A DNA stretch of 64,000 nucleotides from Romboutsia hominis (GCF_900002575.1 NZ_LN650648.1:2209565-2273564); one strand, 5' to 3'. Shown: positions 45,860 through 55,766, counted from the stretch's first letter. Numbers and translations are program-made. Notes: a model not told the origin generated them from the letters alone.

Positions 45860-47185
45860 CTACCTTACTTTTCTTAATTTTGCTATAAAGAAACCATCCA
45901 TTCCATGTATGTTAGGGTATATTTTTAAATATCCTTTATCTTGGTTATCTAAATCTACATTCACTTCATCTATAGGTACTAATTCAAAATCATTGTTAGT
46001 CTTTATAAACTCATTTATTATATTTATATTCTCAGTATCTTCTATAGTACAAGTACTATATACAAGTATTCCATCTTTCTTAACATACTTAGATGCATTT
46101 TCTAATATAGTTTTTTGTATTAAAGGTAAATCTTTTAGTTCTGCCTTTGTTTTATATTTTATTTCTGGTTTTCTTTTTATTATTCCAAGTCCTGAACATG
46201 GTACATCTGCCAATACATAGTCAAATTTATTTATACTTTTTTCATCTACTTTAGATGAGTCAAATTTTTCTACAACTACATTTTTAAGACCTAATCTATT
46301 TACTGTTGATGTTATAAGTTTTAATTTATGTTCAAATATATCTCTGGCCAAAACTTCTCCAGTATTATTCATAAGAGTCGCTAAATGAGTAGTTTTTCCA
46401 CCTGGTGCACTACACATATCAAGTACTAATGAATTTTTTTTAGGATTAACTACTTTTCCAACTAACATTGAACTTATATCTTGAACTGTAAATAATCCTT
46501 CTTTAAACAATTCATTATTTTCTATATTTTTAAAGTTTTCCACTCTTATAGCTTCTTCTATAAGGTTTACTTTATAAGCTTTTACACCTATATTATTTAG
46601 CTTTTCTATAAGTTCACCTCTGTTAATTTTTAAAGTGTTAACTCTTAAGTATAAATTTGGCTTTTCATTATTAGAATCTAATAAATCTTTTGTGAATTCT
46701 TCTCCAAAGTTTTTAATCCAATTTTTTATCATCCATGGACTATAAGAGTATTTAGTAGATAAATACATTATGTTATCATCTATATCTACTTTTAAAATCT
46801 CTTCTTTTTTTCTTATTATATTTCTAAGTATTGCATTTACAAATCCTGATGATCTTTTATCATATTTTTTGACTAAATTTACGGTCTCATTAACAGCTGC
46901 ATAATCAGATATACTATCTAAAAATGCTATCTGATATACACCTAATCTTAGCAATATTTTAACACAAGTTGACATCTTTTGTGTCTTTATCTTAGAAAGT
47001 TTATTTATTATATAATCTAAATAATATTGATTTTCTATTACACCATATATTAATTCTGTAGCAAGACCTCTATCTTGATTAGTCATTTCAATTTTCTTAA
47101 AATGTTTATTTATTGATGTATTAGAATAATTATTATTCTCCTCAATATCTAAAAGTACCTTATATGCTATTTCTCTTGCCTTCAT
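45860..47185 (-). CDS. rsmB: 16S rRNA (cytosine(967)-C(5))-methyltransferase
   Basis: A 441-aa RNA methyltransferase. The N-terminal 130 residues are NusB-like (RGLATELIYGVIENQYYLD). The SAM-binding part has VLDMCSAPGGKTTHLATLM, DVPCSGLGIIKRKPEI (first catalytic Cys) and LVYSTCTIEDTENI (second). It is followed by rlmN, a common pair. The ATG has AAGGAGAAATAGC upstream. A terminator lies just before the gene. Confidence 0.96.
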   Translation of the reverse strand: MKAREIAYKVLLDIEENNNYSNTSINKHFKKIEMTNQDRGLATELIYGVIENQYYLDYIINKLSKIKTQKMSTCVKILLRLGVYQIAFLDSISDYAAVNETVNLVKKYDKRSSGFVNAILRNIIRKKEEILKVDIDDNIMYLSTKYSYSPWMIKNWIKNFGEEFTKDLLDSNNEKPNLYLRVNTLKINRGELIEKLNNIGVKAYKVNLIEEAIRVENFKNIENNELFKEGLFTVQDISSMLVGKVVNPKKNSLVLDMCSAPGGKTTHLATLMNNTGEVLARDIFEHKLKLITSTVNRLGLKNVVVEKFDSSKVDEKSINKFDYVLADVPCSGLGIIKRKPEIKYKTKAELKDLPLIQKTILENASKYVKKDGILVYSTCTIEDTENINIINEFIKTNNDFELVPIDEVNVDLDNQDKGYLKIYPNIHGMDGFFIAKLRKVR

Positions 47186-47208
47186 GCTATTTCTCCTTAA
47201 TTTAAACA

Positions 47209-47233
47209 GAAAAAGTCCTAGAAACCCTAGGAC
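47209..47233 (-). terminator. Intrinsic terminator after the zinc metallopeptidase gene
   Basis: Stem GTCCTAG/CTAGGAC (47215-47221 and 47227-47233) with a 5-nt loop and a T-run on the minus strand. The hairpin lies between YugP and rsmB. Confidence 0.85.
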
Positions 47234-47241
47234 AATCTCCT

Positions 47242-47943
47242 TTAATCATTATCTCTGTTTGCTATTGCTAATAATCTAAGTAGTTGTAAAACTGAAGTTA
47301 ATGCTGCAGCTACATAAGTTAATGCTGCTGCTGTAAGAACCTTTCTACTTTGATTAGATTCTCTTTTGTCTACTATTCCTAGATTATTAAGCTGAACTAT
47401 AGCTCTACTTGATGCATTAAATTCAACTGGTAATGTTACTATTTGGAATAAGACTGATGCTGCAAATAGTATTATTCCTATTTCTAAAAATGGTCCCCTC
47501 ATTATAAATCCTAAAGCAATTAATAACCAAGATATATTAGATGAAAAATTAACTATAGGAACTAAAGCACTTCTAAAATTAAGTGGTACATATCCTTTAG
47601 CATGCTGTATTGCATGGCCACATTCATGTGCCGCAACTGATATAGATGTTATCGATGTTCCATAATATATATCTTGTGATAATCTAACAGTATTACTTCT
47701 TGGATCATAATGGTCAGTTAAATGCCCTGTAACCATTTCTATAGATACGTTATTTAATCCATTAGAATTTAATATTGTTCTTGCTACTTGTTCTCCAGTA
47801 TAACCTTTACTTGAATTCACTCTTAGATACTTACTAGTAGTACTACTTACTTTAAATTGAGCATAAATAGTAAAAAGTATCGCTGGAATTAATATCATAA
47901 TTGTAGGGTCTAAACCATACCCATATCCATATGGATAAAACAT
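47242..47943 (-). CDS. Zinc metallopeptidase, YugP family
   Basis: A 233-aa membrane protease with an HECGHAIQHA metal site (about residues 92-101, after trimming) within hydrophobic surroundings and about five membrane segments. FNASSRAIVQLNNLGIVDK is a family segment. Substrate unknown. I chose the ATG at 47943, preceded by AGGAGTGTTTTAT; an in-frame GTG nine bases earlier overlaps that site. It follows the DUF116 gene by 34 nt. Confidence 0.88.
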   Translation of the reverse strand: MFYPYGYGYGLDPTIMILIPAILFTIYAQFKVSSTTSKYLRVNSSKGYTGEQVARTILNSNGLNNVSIEMVTGHLTDHYDPRSNTVRLSQDIYYGTSITSISVAAHECGHAIQHAKGYVPLNFRSALVPIVNFSSNISWLLIALGFIMRGPFLEIGIILFAASVLFQIVTLPVEFNASSRAIVQLNNLGIVDKRESNQSRKVLTAAALTYVAAALTSVLQLLRLLAIANRDND

Positions 47944-47977
47944 ATAAAACACTCCTATCTTAATTTAATATAGATTC

Positions 47978-48730
47978 TTATAAAGATAAGCTATATATTC
48001 TCTCTGTAAAAAATTTTATAGCTTCTTCAACTTCATTTATATCTATATTAGTATCTACACAAGGTCCATTAGGTCTTTTATTAAATACACCTAAAACGGG
48101 TACATGTCTCATATCTTGTACTCCAGCTGTTAAGTCCCTTTCACAAGCTACTGCTATAACAGCTTTTGGTCTGTTATCCATTATTATTTTTCTGGCTAGT
48201 GTTCCCCCTGTAGCTACAAATATATTTACATTTGTTTTTTCTTTTAATTTTACTAAATCTCCTATATTACACAAACCACAAGTTGCACAGTTTTCTATTT
48301 TGTTAGTAACTTTTAACTTACAGCTATTTCTTTGAACACAATGAGGTATTAATATTAATATTTCTTCTGGCTTTAAGTTATAACTATTACTATATATATA
48401 TTTATTGTTTAATTTTATATATACCTTTCTTATTTCATTTTTGGGTATATTAACAAATTCTGCAATAATAGTTATTATAGGAAATAAAAATGATACAATT
48501 TTAAAGTTAACCTTCATTAAAGATGAGTCTACATCTTTATCCCTTATAATATTATTTGTAACTACTATAGAAAATATTATTACTATCGATGCTAATAATA
48601 TTAGTATATCTGTTATTATAGCAAATACACCTGCTAAAGTAGATATAAAAAAGTTAACAAGTAAACCTATAGTCAAAAGAATTACTAATAATATACCTAT
48701 GGCCGTCATATACTTTTTTGATTCTACCAT
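47978..48730 (-). CDS. DUF116 family membrane protein with conserved cysteines
   Basis: A 250-aa protein with two or three N-terminal membrane helices (about residues 5-65 and 78-92), then a cytoplasmic domain with many cysteines: HCVQRNSCKLK, ENCATCGLCNIGD, AVACERDL and GPCVDT. A metal or iron-sulfur site is plausible. The family is common in anaerobes but has no firm function. It is fused into the fmt-def operon (9 nt after fmt). AGGTAAATAAA precedes the ATG. Confidence 0.82.
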   Translation of the reverse strand: MVESKKYMTAIGILLVILLTIGLLVNFFISTLAGVFAIITDILILLASIVIIFSIVVTNNIIRDKDVDSSLMKVNFKIVSFLFPIITIIAEFVNIPKNEIRKVYIKLNNKYIYSNSYNLKPEEILILIPHCVQRNSCKLKVTNKIENCATCGLCNIGDLVKLKEKTNVNIFVATGGTLARKIIMDNRPKAVIAVACERDLTAGVQDMRHVPVLGVFNKRPNGPCVDTNIDINEVEEAIKFFTERIYSLSL

Positions 48731-48739
48731 TTTATTTAC

Positions 48740-49669
48740 CTAGCCTAATATTTTTGAAGTATCTATACTGTTTCCCTTTATATATTCAGAAACTAAAACT
48801 CTTTTCTTTCCTGGCATTTGTATTTCTTCAAGTAATATTACTTTATCTAAAGTGCTTACTTTTATACCATCTTTATCAACGCTTAATATAGTTCCAGGTG
48901 CTTTTTGACTTTCCTCATTTAGCACTTTCGTCTTCCATACTTTCATAGTCTTTCCATCATAAGTTGTATATGCACTTGGCCATGGATTAACCCCTCTTAC
49001 AAGGTTATGTATATCTTTTGCACTTTTATTAAAATCTATATTTCCTAAAGACTTATCCATCATAGGTGCATAACTAAACTCATCATGATTTTGCTTAGTT
49101 CTTGGTGCACACCCTTTTTCAATTAAGTCTAAAGTTTCTTTTAGAGTTTCTGCTCCAACAACCATCATCTTATCATGAAGCTCTCCTGCTGTTATTTCAT
49201 TATCTAATGCAAACTCTTTTTGTAGTATCATATCTCCAGTATCTAGACCTTCATCCATATACATAGTAGTAACTCCTGTTTTTTCTTCACCATTTATTAT
49301 TACCCAGTTTATAGGTGCCGCTCCTCTATATTTTGGAAGTAAAGAAACATGGACATTTATACAACCAAACTTAGGAATATCTAATATAGATTTAGGAAGT
49401 ATTTGTCCATAAGCTACAACTACTATTACATCTGGATTTAATTCCTTTAATACATTTGCAAACTCTTCATCTCTTGCCTTTAATGGTTGATATACTGGTA
49501 TATCATATTTAAGTGCAAGCTCTTTAACAGGAGGCATTCCAAGCTTTTTACCTCTATTTTGAGGTTTATCTGGTTGAGTTATCACACCTATTACTTCATG
49601 TTTTTCATCTATTATTTTTTGTAAACACCCAAGAGCAATCTCAGGTGTACCCATAAATACTATCCTCAT
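48740..49669 (-). CDS. fmt: Methionyl-tRNA formyltransferase
   Basis: Formylates initiator Met-tRNA with 10-formyl-tetrahydrofolate. The protein is 309 aa. N-terminal MRIVFMGTPEIALGCLQ, CINVHVSLLPKYRGAAPINW (catalytic His) and MDEGLDTGDMILQKE are standard. AGGAGATGATTAA precedes the ATG. It is followed by DUF116 and preceded by def; def-fmt pairing is universal. Confidence 0.97.
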   Translation of the reverse strand: MRIVFMGTPEIALGCLQKIIDEKHEVIGVITQPDKPQNRGKKLGMPPVKELALKYDIPVYQPLKARDEEFANVLKELNPDVIVVVAYGQILPKSILDIPKFGCINVHVSLLPKYRGAAPINWVIINGEEKTGVTTMYMDEGLDTGDMILQKEFALDNEITAGELHDKMMVVGAETLKETLDLIEKGCAPRTKQNHDEFSYAPMMDKSLGNIDFNKSAKDIHNLVRGVNPWPSAYTTYDGKTMKVWKTKVLNEESQKAPGTILSVDKDGIKVSTLDKVILLEEIQMPGKKRVLVSEYIKGNSIDTSKILG

Positions 49670-49683
49670 TTAATCATCTCCTA

Positions 49684-50124
49684 CTACTTTTGTACTTTGT
49701 CTACAAATAATACACCATCTAAATGGTCTATTTCATGGCAAAATGCTCTTGCTAAAAATTCTTCAGCCTTTATTTCAACATATTGACCTTGTCTATTAAA
49801 TGCTCTTACTGTTACATAATATGGTCTATTTACAGCTCCACATTCGCCTATAACACTTAAGCATCCTTCATCTCCTAATTGCTCTCCAGAAGTTTCTATT
49901 ATTTCTGGATTTATAAGTTCTATTATACCATCACCGATATCTATAACAGCAACTCTCTTTAATACTCCTACTTGAGGTGCAGCAAGACCTACACCATCTG
50001 CATGATACATTGTTTCTGCCATATCATCTAATAATTGTATTAATCTATCATCTATTTTTTCTACCTTTTTTGCTTTTTTTCTTAAAATAGGGTCTCCTAT
50101 TTGAACTATTTCTCTTAACGCCAT
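49684..50124 (-). CDS. def: Peptide deformylase
   Basis: Removes the N-formyl group from new proteins. The protein is 146 aa. The three metal-site motifs are present: [16 protein letters not shown] and [21 protein letters not shown] precedes the ATG. It lies 14 nt before fmt and 19 nt after priA, the priA-def-fmt order. Confidence 0.97.
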   Translation of the reverse strand: MALREIVQIGDPILRKKAKKVEKIDDRLIQLLDDMAETMYHADGVGLAAPQVGVLKRVAVIDIGDGIIELINPEIIETSGEQLGDEGCLSVIGECGAVNRPYYVTVRAFNRQGQYVEIKAEEFLARAFCHEIDHLDGVLFVDKVQK

Positions 50125-50143
50125 TTTTGTCTCCTCCTATATT

Positions 50144-52633
50144 TTATAATATGTTGTTTGGATTAATATCTATGGATACATTAACCTCTTTATTAAACAC
50201 TACGTCTCGTTTTGTTATACATATATATTTTATTATACCTTTTAATAGATTTATTTCAATATCCTCATCCTTAAATAATATCTGCCATCTATAATTTTGG
50301 TTTATTTTTGATATTGAACATGGGTTTGGACCTAATATGAAATCAAAATTATTTATACCCCTAGATTTGAGAAGATAAATAATTGAATCATACATATTCT
50401 TAGCATTTTGCTTTACTATATGTTCATTTTCACCGCTTATTACAACACTTACCATATTGTTAAAAGGAGCATATCCAAATGCTTTTCTGATTTTTATTTC
50501 ATCTTCATAAAATCCTTCATAATCATAGTTTATGGCTCTTCTTATAGCATAGTGATCTGTATCATAAGTTTGAAGAATAACCTTACCTTCCTTATCAGAT
50601 CTTCCTGCCCGTCCTGAAACTTGAGTTACTAGCTGAAATGTAGTTTCAAAACTTTTAAAATCCGGAAAATTCAATATCATATCTGCTGATAATATTCCTA
50701 CTAAGGTTACATTGTCAAAGTCTAATCCCTTACTCAACATCTGTGTTCCTATTAATATGTCTGCTTCTTTATTTTTAAATTTATTAAGAATTTCTTCTAA
50801 TGAACCTTTTTTAGAGGTAGTATCTTTATCCATTCTAAGAATTTTTGCATCTTTGAATATATTTTTTAACTCTTCCTCTATCTTTTGAGTTCCTATTCCA
50901 AAAGGTTTTACATAGTTGCTTCCACATTCCGGGCACTCATGAGGTATTTCTTTTTCATAACCACAATAATGGCACCTTCCTATGTTATTTATTTTGTGAT
51001 ATGTTAATGATATATCACAATTTTCACATTGAAATACATAACTACAGTTTCTACATGATACAAAACTTGCATAACCTCTTCTATTTAAAAATAATATTAC
51101 CTGATTATTATTTTTAATAGCAGTTTCTATTTCTTGTTGTAGTCTTATGCTAAATATACTCTTATTTCCATTATTTAGTTCTAATTTCATATCTACAACT
51201 TCAATTTTTGGAAGCGGTCTTTTATTAGCTCTAGATTTTATTTCTATTAATTCATACTCTTTATTGCAAGCTTTATAGTATTCTTCAACAGATGGAGTTG
51301 CAGAACCTAATATCAACGATATATTTTCCTTGTGCGACATATACCTAGCAACTTCTATAGTGCTAAATTTAGGGTTTTTCTCTGACTTATATGAAGACTC
51401 ATGAAATTCATCTATTATTATTACACCTAAGTTTTTAAATGGAGCAAATAATGCAGATCTTGCACCTATTAATATTCTTATTTTGCCTGCTTTTATAGCT
51501 TTATACACATCATGTTTTTGACCTTCTGATAATTGACTATGAAATACTCCTACTATATCTCCAAACCTATTTTTTAATCTATCTATAGTTTGTGGAGTTA
51601 GAGATATCTCTGGTACTAAAAATATACTATCTAAACCCTGATTTAGTGCATAATCTATAACTTCCATATATACTTCTGTCTTACCACTACCTGTTACACC
51701 ATGAATCATGTAAGGTTTTTTATTTTCTTCAAACATCTCTGATGTTATTTTATTAACAGCATATAATTGCTCTTTATTTAATTTTATATCTTTATAGTCC
51801 GTGCTATATATATCTTTAGGCCTTCTATAATAATCTCTTATTTCTAAATTAATTAAATTCTTATCATATAATGATGTTATGCTTTTTTTAGATGCATTTA
51901 ACAATTCCATTATATCATTTATTTCACTATTATCATTGTACTTTAAAAAGTTTATAACTTCTTTTTGCTTACTTCCTAGGGCTATCTTATTGTTTTTTAT
52001 ATATTCATCTATATAATCACTATCAATAGCTAATGATACATAGCATATTTTCTTTTCATTTTTATGATCTTTATATTCCCATAAAATATCTATTATATTT
52101 TTTTTATTAAGTCTGTAAAGTATATTATTTATATTATTTATAGACTTTAATTTATCTATTTTTATCTTTCCTTTGTTATCTAGTATAGAATTTACTACTA
52201 TCTGCTCATCTTCATTTAATGAACTAATTACACCTTTTATTTCTAATTGGTCTAAATTTCTTATATCGCTATTTAAAACTGCAACTTTATAATTATTTAA
52301 CTTATATCCTTTTGGATATATTAAGTTTATACAATCTATATATGTGCACAGATATCTATTTTTCATCCATTTTACCAATTCTAAATCTTCTTTTGAAAAT
52401 ATAGGCTCTTTATCTAATACATCTATAATTTCTTTTAACCTTATGTTATCTTCTACTTTATTATTTATCTCAAAGACAAAGGCTTCTGTAGGTTTATTTC
52501 CTCTACCAAAAGGAACTAAAACTCTATGACCTACTTTTAAATCATCTATTAAAAGATTTGAAAATTTGTATGTAAATAAATTGTCTGTATGTATAGTATT
52601 GCTTCTTACTACTAATTTCGCATACTTTTCCAT
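50144..52633 (-). CDS. priA: Primosomal replication protein N' (PriA helicase)
   Basis: Restarts collapsed replication forks. The protein is 829 aa. N-terminal DNA-binding domain (about 1-200), then helicase with Walker A HGVTGSGKTEVYMEV and motif II IIIDEFHESSYK, DEFH here where most PriA have DEEH. Two zinc-binding clusters follow in CRNCSYVFQCENC and CHYCGYEKEIPHECPEC. Motifs QMLSKGLDFDNVTLVGI and VTQVSGRAGRS are present. The ribosome-binding site is weak. It precedes def and follows coaBC. Confidence 0.96.
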   Translation of the reverse strand: MEKYAKLVVRSNTIHTDNLFTYKFSNLLIDDLKVGHRVLVPFGRGNKPTEAFVFEINNKVEDNIRLKEIIDVLDKEPIFSKEDLELVKWMKNRYLCTYIDCINLIYPKGYKLNNYKVAVLNSDIRNLDQLEIKGVISSLNEDEQIVVNSILDNKGKIKIDKLKSINNINNILYRLNKKNIIDILWEYKDHKNEKKICYVSLAIDSDYIDEYIKNNKIALGSKQKEVINFLKYNDNSEINDIMELLNASKKSITSLYDKNLINLEIRDYYRRPKDIYSTDYKDIKLNKEQLYAVNKITSEMFEENKKPYMIHGVTGSGKTEVYMEVIDYALNQGLDSIFLVPEISLTPQTIDRLKNRFGDIVGVFHSQLSEGQKHDVYKAIKAGKIRILIGARSALFAPFKNLGVIIIDEFHESSYKSEKNPKFSTIEVARYMSHKENISLILGSATPSVEEYYKACNKEYELIEIKSRANKRPLPKIEVVDMKLELNNGNKSIFSIRLQQEIETAIKNNNQVILFLNRRGYASFVSCRNCSYVFQCENCDISLTYHKINNIGRCHYCGYEKEIPHECPECGSNYVKPFGIGTQKIEEELKNIFKDAKILRMDKDTTSKKGSLEEILNKFKNKEADILIGTQMLSKGLDFDNVTLVGILSADMILNFPDFKSFETTFQLVTQVSGRAGRSDKEGKVILQTYDTDHYAIRRAINYDYEGFYEDEIKIRKAFGYAPFNNMVSVVISGENEHIVKQNAKNMYDSIIYLLKSRGINNFDFILGPNPCSISKINQNYRWQILFKDEDIEINLLKGIIKYICITKRDVVFNKEVNVSIDINPNNIL

Positions 52634-52715
52634 TATAAAACATCTATCTCCTACTCGTATTAACTAGATTATGTCCTTTTTAATAGCTATTTACTCAATT
52701 ATACCTCTTGCTAAA

Positions 52716-52744
52716 AATAAAAGCATCTAAATTAATAGATGCTT
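52716..52744 (-). terminator. Intrinsic terminator after coaBC
   Basis: Perfect 9-bp stem AAGCATCTA/TAGATGCTT with a 6-nt loop, and T-run on minus. It overlaps the coaBC stop codon and isolates the priA transcript. Confidence 0.82.
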
Positions 52745-53942
52745 ATCTTTGTAGTAACTTATTGACATTATCTAATATAACATCTGCCACTTCTTCTTTT
52801 TTCATTTTTGGATATTCTGTAATATTTCCATCTTTATCTATAATCTTAACTATATTAGTATCTACACCAAATCCAGCGCCTTTTTTAGTTAAATCATTAG
52901 CTACAATAAAATCTAGATTCTTTTTCTTTATTTTACCTTTAGCATTTTCTATAAGGTCATTAGTTTCTGCTGCAAATCCAACTAGTATTTTATCTTTTTT
53001 TATCTTGCCTATTTCATAAGCTATATCTTTATTTCTTTCTAATTCTATAGATAAATCATCATCAGATTTTTTTATTTTCTTATTAGAATAGTTTTTAGGC
53101 TTATAATCTGCTACTGCTGCACTTTTTATTACAACTTGATTATCATCTAAGTTTTCTAAAACTGCATTATACATATCCTCAGCACTTTCTATTTTTATAA
53201 GCTTTTTTATATTTTTAGGAACTTCTAGATTAGTTTGTCCTGATATTAAAGTTACATTAGCACCTCTATTTGCTGCTTGAGTTGCAATTGCATATCCCAT
53301 CTTACCTGTAGATCTATTGCTTATAAATCTCATTGGATCTATGCTTTCTACTGTAGGTCCAGCAGTAACTATTATATTTTTACCAATTAAATCTTGCTTT
53401 TGTGTAAGTAAATTAACTACTTCATTTACTATTACCTCTGGTGATGCTAACTTACCTTTTCCAGTATCTCCACAAGCAAGTCTTCCACTTTCTGGATCTA
53501 CAAAATTACAACCTAGTTCCTTTAATATTTTTATATTTCTTTGAAGTACAGGATTTTCATACATATTAGTATTCATAGCAGGTGCTATTAATACTTTTGC
53601 CTTAGTAGCCATAACTGTTGTTGTAAGCATGTCATCAGCTATGCCATTAGCCATTTTACCTATGAAGTTAGCAGTTGCAGGTGCTATTAAAAATACATCT
53701 GCTTTTTTAGCTAGTGATACATGCTCTACATCCCAAGTTTTTGGTTCTTCAAACATATCACAAACTACATAGTTTTGGCTTAATGATTGAAATGATAATG
53801 GAGTTACAAATTCAGTAGCAGCTTTAGTCATTATAACATGAACATTTACACCTAATTTTCTAAGTCTACTTACTACATCTAATGATTTGTATACAGCTAT
53901 TCCTCCACTTACTCCTAGTACAACAGTTTTACCTTTTAACAT
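52743..53942 (-). CDS. coaBC: Phosphopantothenoylcysteine decarboxylase / phosphopantothenate-cysteine ligase
   Basis: Bifunctional enzyme of CoA synthesis, 399 aa. The N-terminal CoaC decarboxylase has GGIAVYKSLDVV, VEHVSLAKKADVFLIAPATANF and NTNMYENPV, with LACGDTGKGKL holding the catalytic Cys. The C-terminal CoaB ligase has SNRSTGKMGYAIATQAANRG and KSAAVADYKPKNYS. GAGGAGTAATTCTT precedes the ATG. It lies 5 nt after rpoZ. Confidence 0.97.
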   Translation of the reverse strand: MLKGKTVVLGVSGGIAVYKSLDVVSRLRKLGVNVHVIMTKAATEFVTPLSFQSLSQNYVVCDMFEEPKTWDVEHVSLAKKADVFLIAPATANFIGKMANGIADDMLTTTVMATKAKVLIAPAMNTNMYENPVLQRNIKILKELGCNFVDPESGRLACGDTGKGKLASPEVIVNEVVNLLTQKQDLIGKNIIVTAGPTVESIDPMRFISNRSTGKMGYAIATQAANRGANVTLISGQTNLEVPKNIKKLIKIESAEDMYNAVLENLDDNQVVIKSAAVADYKPKNYSNKKIKKSDDDLSIELERNKDIAYEIGKIKKDKILVGFAAETNDLIENAKGKIKKKNLDFIVANDLTKKGAGFGVDTNIVKIIDKDGNITEYPKMKKEEVADVILDNVNKLLQR

Positions 53943-53947
53943 AAGAA

Positions 53948-54211
53948 TTACTCCTCTTCTGTAATTTTTTGTTCTAAGTGCTTTTCAGCTTCATTTAAAT
54001 CTATTTCTTCTTGAGTTAATAATCTATAGCTTATTTTACCATCAGCAACTTCTTGAGTCGCTATAGTTACAGGTTTGTTATCTCTAGTTTTTGTAGTTGT
54101 TATAGGCTCAGCACCGTCTATTATTTCTCTAGCTCTTTTTGCTACTGTTCCAACTAAATAATATCTGTTGTCTATTTTGTTTAATACTTCATTTATTGAT
54201 GGTTTTAACAT
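53948..54211 (-). CDS. rpoZ: DNA-directed RNA polymerase omega subunit
   Basis: An 87-aa RpoZ; the N-terminal LKPSINEVLNKIDNRYYLVG and KRAREIIDG segment is typical. It assists assembly of beta-prime into RNA polymerase. Ends with an acidic tail. AGGAGGAATTATAAA precedes the ATG. It is 1 nt after gmk, the gmk-rpoZ-coaBC order. Confidence 0.93.
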   Translation of the reverse strand: MLKPSINEVLNKIDNRYYLVGTVAKRAREIIDGAEPITTTKTRDNKPVTIATQEVADGKISYRLLTQEEIDLNEAEKHLEQKITEEE

Positions 54212-54212
54212 T

Positions 54213-54830
54213 TTATAATTCCTCCTTGAATTTTGCTATTATATTATTTTTATATCTATTAACTTTATTTTTTTCCGCTAATATTATACTTTCTAATTCT
54301 TTTACTGATGTATTTACATCTTTATTCACTACAAAATAGTCGTAATCAGATATTTTGTTTATTTCTTCAAATGCACAACTAAATCTTTTGTGTATTTCTT
54401 CTTCTGTTTCTGTTCCTCTTCCAACTATTCTATTTTTTAATTCTTCAAGAGATGGCGGTAATACAAATATAAATACACCCTCTGGATATACATCTTTTAT
54501 TTGCTTAGCTCCTTGCATTTCTATCTCTAATATGACATCTTGTCCATTTTCTAAAGATTCTATTATAGCAGCCTTTGGTGTACCATAAAAATTGTCATAA
54601 ATTTGAGCATACTCTAAAAATTCACCATTATTTATCATCGTTTGGAATTTTTCTTTTTCTAAAAAGAAGTAATTAACTCCATCAACTTCGCCATTTCTTG
54701 GCTTTCTAGTTGTTGCTGATACCGATAATTTTATATCGTGATTTTTGTTTAGTAGCTCTTTGCATATTGTACCTTTACCAGCTCCTGATGGACCAGATAC
54801 AACTAATAATAGCCCTTTTTTCTTAAGCAT
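54213..54830 (-). CDS. gmk: Guanylate kinase
   Basis: Phosphorylates GMP to GDP. The protein is 205 aa. The P-loop is VSGPSGAGKGTICKEL, and the GMP-binding region is TTRKPRNGEVDGVNYFFLEK. A GTETEEEIHKRF lid segment follows. AAAGGAAGATAGTA precedes the ATG. In Bacillus remA lies between yicC and gmk, but here the 53-bp gap is empty. Confidence 0.97.
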   Translation of the reverse strand: MLKKKGLLLVVSGPSGAGKGTICKELLNKNHDIKLSVSATTRKPRNGEVDGVNYFFLEKEKFQTMINNGEFLEYAQIYDNFYGTPKAAIIESLENGQDVILEIEMQGAKQIKDVYPEGVFIFVLPPSLEELKNRIVGRGTETEEEIHKRFSCAFEEINKISDYDYFVVNKDVNTSVKELESIILAEKNKVNRYKNNIIAKFKEEL

Positions 54831-54883
54831 TACTATCTTCCTTTCTGATATACAAGTTTCATTATTATATATTTTATTATTAT

Positions 54884-55765
54884 TTATTCTATATTTTGTA
54901 TTTGCTCTCTTATTTTCTCTAATTCAGATTTAACTTCTACTACTAAATTAGTTATATTTAAGTCTGATGATTTTGATCCTATTGTATTTGTTTCTCTGTT
55001 CATTTCTTGTATTAGGAAGTCTATCTTTCTTCCTATTGATTCGTCTTTTACTATAGTCTTTTTTAATTGCTCTATATGACTTTTAAATCTTACTATTTCC
55101 TCTGTTATACTGCTTTTATCTGCATATATTGCAACTTCTTGTGCCAATCTATTTTCATCTATTATGCTAGGATTTTCTAGTATCTCAGATATTCTAGTAT
55201 TTAATTTTTCTTTATAATCAATAACAACATTATATGAATACTTTTCAATTTCTTCAATATAATTTTTAAGAAGGTCACATCTCATTATAACATCTTCTGC
55301 TAATTTTTTACCTTCTTCTATTCTCATTTCTTTTAAATTACTTAAAGCTTCTTCTAAAGATTTTTTAAGCATTTCCCATAAAAATTCTTCATCTTCTTCT
55401 TTTTCTTCAGCTTTTATTATGTCAGGAAACTTAGCTATATTCATAACGCTTATATCATCTATTAAATCAAACTTATTTTTTATTTGATTTAATATTCCTA
55501 CATATTGACTAGCTAATACTTCATCGAATTTTAAGTTTACATCTTCACTACCTAATACGTCAAGCTTTATGTATAAATCAACTCTACCTCTTTTTACATA
55601 ATTTTTTATTAAGTTTCTTGCCTTTTCTTCTAAAAATGATATCTTTCTTGGTAATCTTATATTTATATCTGCATATTTATGATTTATAGTCTTACACTCT
55701 ATTAAAAAATAATAGTTATCATCTTTATATTCTCCTCTACCAAAGCCAGTCATACTTATTGCCAT
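54884..55765 (-). CDS. YicC family endoribonuclease-like protein
   Basis: A 293-aa YicC/YloC protein. The N-terminal MAISMTGFGRGEYKDDNYYF and the C-terminal REQIQNIE end are family hallmarks, with KSHIEQLKKTIVKDESIGRK and IDFLIQEMNRETNTIGSKSS (DUF1732) near the end. E. coli YicC has been linked to RNA decay. I chose the ATG at 55765, after GGAGGTATAAT; an in-frame GTG-type extension upstream overlaps dapF. It starts 1 nt after dapF ends. Confidence 0.93.
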   Translation of the reverse strand: MAISMTGFGRGEYKDDNYYFLIECKTINHKYADINIRLPRKISFLEEKARNLIKNYVKRGRVDLYIKLDVLGSEDVNLKFDEVLASQYVGILNQIKNKFDLIDDISVMNIAKFPDIIKAEEKEEDEEFLWEMLKKSLEEALSNLKEMRIEEGKKLAEDVIMRCDLLKNYIEEIEKYSYNVVIDYKEKLNTRISEILENPSIIDENRLAQEVAIYADKSSITEEIVRFKSHIEQLKKTIVKDESIGRKIDFLIQEMNRETNTIGSKSSDLNITNLVVEVKSELEKIREQIQNIE

Positions 55766-55766
55766 A

